A DNA stretch of 64,000 nucleotides, from assembly GCF_030812475.1 (NCBI RefSeq), contig NZ_JAUSSR010000004.1, positions 186,001-250,000 on the forward strand. The letters run 5' to 3'. Within the stretch, counting starts at the first letter, position 1, and each line of letters begins with the position of its first letter. This document shows, one piece after another, positions 61,904-64,000 of the stretch. Below the pieces are notes generated by a model. It ran no database searches and was not told the origin of the DNA. It saw only the letters and a list, made by a program, of their open reading frames with translations. The position numbers and the translations under genes are program-made. The stretch is from Pseudomonas lini. GTDB taxonomy: Bacteria; Pseudomonadota; Gammaproteobacteria; Pseudomonadales; Pseudomonadaceae.

Positions 61904-61914
61904 GATGATTCTCC

Positions 61915-62157
61915 TCAGGCTTCGGGATCGTCGACTTCACGGGCGACGTTTATTCCAGGGGAGTCCTTATGGGATTGATCGGCCCTGGCCTTCAACGCCT
62001 GCCACTGTTGGAGGTCAATGGCGCCCTGCCCCAGCAGATCATCGGCCACTCGCAACAGCTCGGCGTAATGGGCATCAGGGGATTGCTGCCAGTAGGCTTT
62101 GTCTTCCAACAGGCGCTGCCACGACGCAAGGTCAGGCGGCTTCAGGTCGTCGCTCAT
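61915..62157 (-). CDS. Small conserved protein, 80 residues
   Basis: An 80-residue frame starting MSDDLKPPDLASWQRLLEDK with GGAG 7 bases before the ATG at 62157; the frame extends 7 codons upstream. Helical and acidic (AYWQQSPDAHYAELLRVADD), with no cysteines or membrane segment. It may be a small stress-related or adaptor protein, but I cannot name the family. It lies 137 bp downstream of the lipoprotein gene in the same direction. Confidence 0.65.
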   Translation of the reverse strand: MSDDLKPPDLASWQRLLEDKAYWQQSPDAHYAELLRVADDLLGQGAIDLQQWQALKARADQSHKDSPGINVAREVDDPEA

Positions 62158-62294
62158 GACGGGCTCCAGCTTGGGCATTCGTACGGTAGAGGGTTGGCCA
62201 GCGTTCGGAGTTCCGACGGGATTGGGTGAAGATCAAGAGATCGCAGCCTCGCTTTGCTCAACAGCGCCTAACGGGGCAACGCGATCTTTTGAAG

Positions 62295-63365
62295 TTAATA
62301 GCCGGTCATTTCCAGATAGCCCTGCCCGCCATGGCTGCCACTCAACTGCACCGGTCCTTCCCAATAGGGAATGCGCAAATCCATCCAGGCCTTGGGGTTG
62401 AGCGCATCGAGGGTGATGTGGAGTTGCTTGCCGGGAATCTTGATCGACCAGCGCACCGGCATGGAACGTCCGGCGACTTTCGCCGTGTCCTGCGGTGTGA
62501 GGAGGATGTCGGTGGCGTGCAGTGACTGCGCCTGCCCCTCGGCGTCGATCCAGGTGCCGGTGAGGTACGGCTCGCCGTCCTTATGCCGCATGCGGTACAG
62601 CATGACCTGTTCGCCGCTGTCCAGGTGCAGGGAAAACCAGTCCCAGCCCGTTTGATTCGCGGTCAGCGGCTGGCTGCTCCATTCGCGATCGAGCCAGGCC
62701 GGGCCGCTGACCTGATACACCTTGCCATCGAGTTCGAGTGTGCCGCTGGCCTGGAAAAACGGCTGGCTGTAATAGTAGGACGCCTGGCCCAGTTCGGACT
62801 TTTGGCTGAAGCCCTGGTCGCCCTGCAACACCAAGGGACGCGCAGAAGTCAGCCGCAGTTGGTAGTTGAACGCCTTGCCCCGGGCGCTGAGTTGCAGATC
62901 GGCCAGAGGGTTGTCAGCGCTGGCCTGACTGCTGAAATACCAATCGTCGATCCACGCACTGAACGGTGTCAGGTTTACCCCGGCTTGACCGACGCCACCC
63001 CGGGCGTAACGTTCGGCAGCGTGGTGCACCGCTGCCGACGTCACCGCGGCATGCCCCAACCAGATGATCGGATTACCCCAGCCAGCGTGCTCGGGCGCAG
63101 CGTTCAGGGCACTGCGGAATAGCGTCCATTGCGCACCGAACTCGTTACCCTGTCGGTCCTTGAGGTTCGCGGTGACATACCACCACTCGATGCGAAAACC
63201 GTCATGTGGGCCGTGATCCGCAGGGAAACTGAAGGCCCTGCCCGGCACCACCGGTTTGAACGCGGCAGCCTGATTGCCCAGCCCCGCGAAACCTTTCTCG
63301 TCTGGCGCCGGGTTATCGCACCCGCCGAGCAACGCCAGCAACAACACACCGACCTTAATCCTCAT
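62295..63365 (-). CDS. AttH/CrtC-like lipoprotein
   Basis: A 356-residue lipoprotein with a signal ending in the lipobox LLGGC, so it is anchored after the Cys at about residue 16. The mature part is the AttH/CrtC-type (lipocalin-like, carotenoid hydratase-related) domain, seen in RIEWWYVTANL, AWIDDWYFSS, SGPAWLDREWSSQ and GWDWFSLHLDSGEQVMLYRMR. Such proteins are regularly encoded beside a MacB/FtsX-type ABC exporter and may receive a lipid or other hydrophobic ligand from it. The start is the ATG at 63365, overlapping the permease gene by 11 bases. Confidence 0.83.
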   Translation of the reverse strand: MRIKVGVLLLALLGGCDNPAPDEKGFAGLGNQAAAFKPVVPGRAFSFPADHGPHDGFRIEWWYVTANLKDRQGNEFGAQWTLFRSALNAAPEHAGWGNPIIWLGHAAVTSAAVHHAAERYARGGVGQAGVNLTPFSAWIDDWYFSSQASADNPLADLQLSARGKAFNYQLRLTSARPLVLQGDQGFSQKSELGQASYYYSQPFFQASGTLELDGKVYQVSGPAWLDREWSSQPLTANQTGWDWFSLHLDSGEQVMLYRMRHKDGEPYLTGTWIDAEGQAQSLHATDILLTPQDTAKVAGRSMPVRWSIKIPGKQLHITLDALNPKAWMDLRIPYWEGPVQLSGSHGGQGYLEMTGY

Positions 63366-64000
63366 GGGCAAAGGTCCTCAACAGATCCGCCGGTTGCGTG
63401 CGATACAGCGAATACAGCGGCCACGCCGACGCCAGCAAGGTCGCGAGCAACGCCAGCGCCATCAACTGCAACAACTGCAGCGGAAACACCCGCAATGGCA
63501 GGCGCCAACCGAAGGCCTGGACGTTGATCACCGCATCCAGGCACCAGGCCAGCGCGATGCCCAACGGCAACGCCAGCACCAGCGTCAGCACCGCCAGCAG
63601 CCAGGTTTGCCCGAGGTTGAGCAGCATCAATTGCCGGCGCGTCACACCCAATGCCCATAGCGGTGCAAGCTGCCCCAGGCGACTCTGGCTCTGGGTCAGC
63701 AGGCTGATGAACAACGCCACGCCCGCCACGCAGAGGGTCAGGCTGTTGAGCGCAGCGGTCGCGGCGAAGGTGCGTTCGAAGACTTGCGTGGACCAGCCCT
63801 TGAGCCGTGCCTGATCGACAATGCGGCTGTCTTCCAGATCGAAGCGCGCTTGCAGCGTTGTGAGGAATGCCGGGATCGACGGCGGGTCGATGCGCAGGTT
63901 GAAGCGGTTGGGGGTCAGCTGTGGCCAGCCGCGCAGCAGGTGGTCGGCGTTGACAAGAATGTGGCCCTTGGGATTGCCGTAGTCGGCGTAGATTCCGACG
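63355..64000 (-). CDS. FtsX/MacB-type ABC transporter permease (5' partial)
   Basis: The C-terminal ~214 residues of an ABC permease; the frame runs on past the window end. It begins with a periplasmic part (FNLRIDPPSIPAFLTTLQAR region near 63850) and then has three FtsX-type helices: LTLCVAGVALFISLLTQSQSR, LLAVLTLVLALPLGIALAWC and LMALALLATLLASAWPLYSL, ending YRTQPADLLRTFAHED. The R-x-P-A-D-L-LR ending is typical for these exporters of lipoproteins or lipids. Its stop overlaps the start of the lipoprotein gene, so they are coupled. Confidence 0.83.
   Translation of the reverse strand, partial: VGIYADYGNPKGHILVNADHLLRGWPQLTPNRFNLRIDPPSIPAFLTTLQARFDLEDSRIVDQARLKGWSTQVFERTFAATAALNSLTLCVAGVALFISLLTQSQSRLGQLAPLWALGVTRRQLMLLNLGQTWLLAVLTLVLALPLGIALAWCLDAVINVQAFGWRLPLRVFPLQLLQLMALALLATLLASAWPLYSLYRTQPADLLRTFAHED

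Noticed and set aside
61776..62159. 127-codon plus-strand frame at 61.8-62.2 kb
   Set aside because: It opposes two small minus-strand genes that both have good ribosome sites; composition is Arg/Gly/Pro-rich as in shadow frames.

Overview
The window looks like a chromosomal segment of a fluorescent Pseudomonas (P. fluorescens group). The reasons are the high GC content and codon use, dense short intergenic REP/REPIN palindromes (GTAGGAGC-N-GCTCCTAC types), Pseudomonas-restricted families such as DUF2790, and gene neighbourhoods known from pseudomonads (ldcA with an antiporter, gcsR/glyA, dhcR-dhcA-dhcB-atoB, aruF/aruG). I see no rRNA, tRNA, phage, transposase or CRISPR. Both ends cut a gene: a PotE-like antiporter at the left and an FtsX-type ABC permease at the right.

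Layout. 0-4 kb: antiporter plus lysine/ornithine/arginine decarboxylase, then a REP array with an 84-bp tandem repeat. 4-11 kb: a leftward operon (ureohydrolase, aldehyde dehydrogenase, NCS1 permease, GMC alcohol dehydrogenase) with a divergent LysR regulator; together these could take up and oxidise a guanidino compound and release urea from it. 11-14.4 kb: a TyrR-like sigma54 activator (GcsR-like) and glyA, with a clear -24/-12 promoter and three inverted-repeat boxes between them. 14.6-22.5 kb: a DUF2790 protein, LysR, aldo/keto reductase and an EmrA/EmrB/outer-membrane-factor efflux operon, with a divergent TetR gene followed directly by mug. 22.5-31.8 kb: small unknowns, a three-gene operon ending in ligD (heme-oxygenase-like protein, methyltransferase, LigD), cupin, DUF533, phosphatidylcholine synthase, DUF488. 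32-35.5 kb: a UspE-type protein behind a probable Anr box, methyltransferase, DUF4242, AraC.

35.6-41.8 kb is the most interesting part. It holds a DipZ-like thioredoxin/CcdA protein, two small exported proteins (one with a CGSSTC motif, one DUF2790), a divergent OmpR-type two-component system, and a DUF692 (MNIO) / DUF2063 operon of the kind that modifies copper-binding peptides. The same 16-bp direct repeat, GATACA-N4-RATACA, occurs twice in front of the two-component/DUF2790 genes and once in front of the MNIO operon. This suggests one regulon in which the two-component system controls both. No ordinary bufferin-like precursor gene lies beside the MNIO gene.

42-50.7 kb: a methyltransferase, sirtuin, DhcR-like LysR and the CoA-transferase/thiolase operon, a membrane protein, an exported protein and an esterase. 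50.8-55.1 kb: the 3' remnant of an arginine/ornithine-type periplasmic binding protein, cobF with a histidine phosphatase, a 40-residue reading frame, and a stand-alone aruF/aruG pair; the binding-protein remnant and aruFG may be leftovers of a second arginine locus. 55.3-61 kb: oxaloacetate decarboxylase, M20 carboxypeptidase, MASE2-GGDEF cyclase, hydrolase, DJ-1/PfpI protein. 61-61.7 kb is an AT-rich stretch without a normal gene but with a strong bidirectional terminator and a pair of mutually exclusive hairpins before a tiny reading frame. 61.7-64 kb: two small proteins, an AttH/CrtC-like lipoprotein and the ABC permease.
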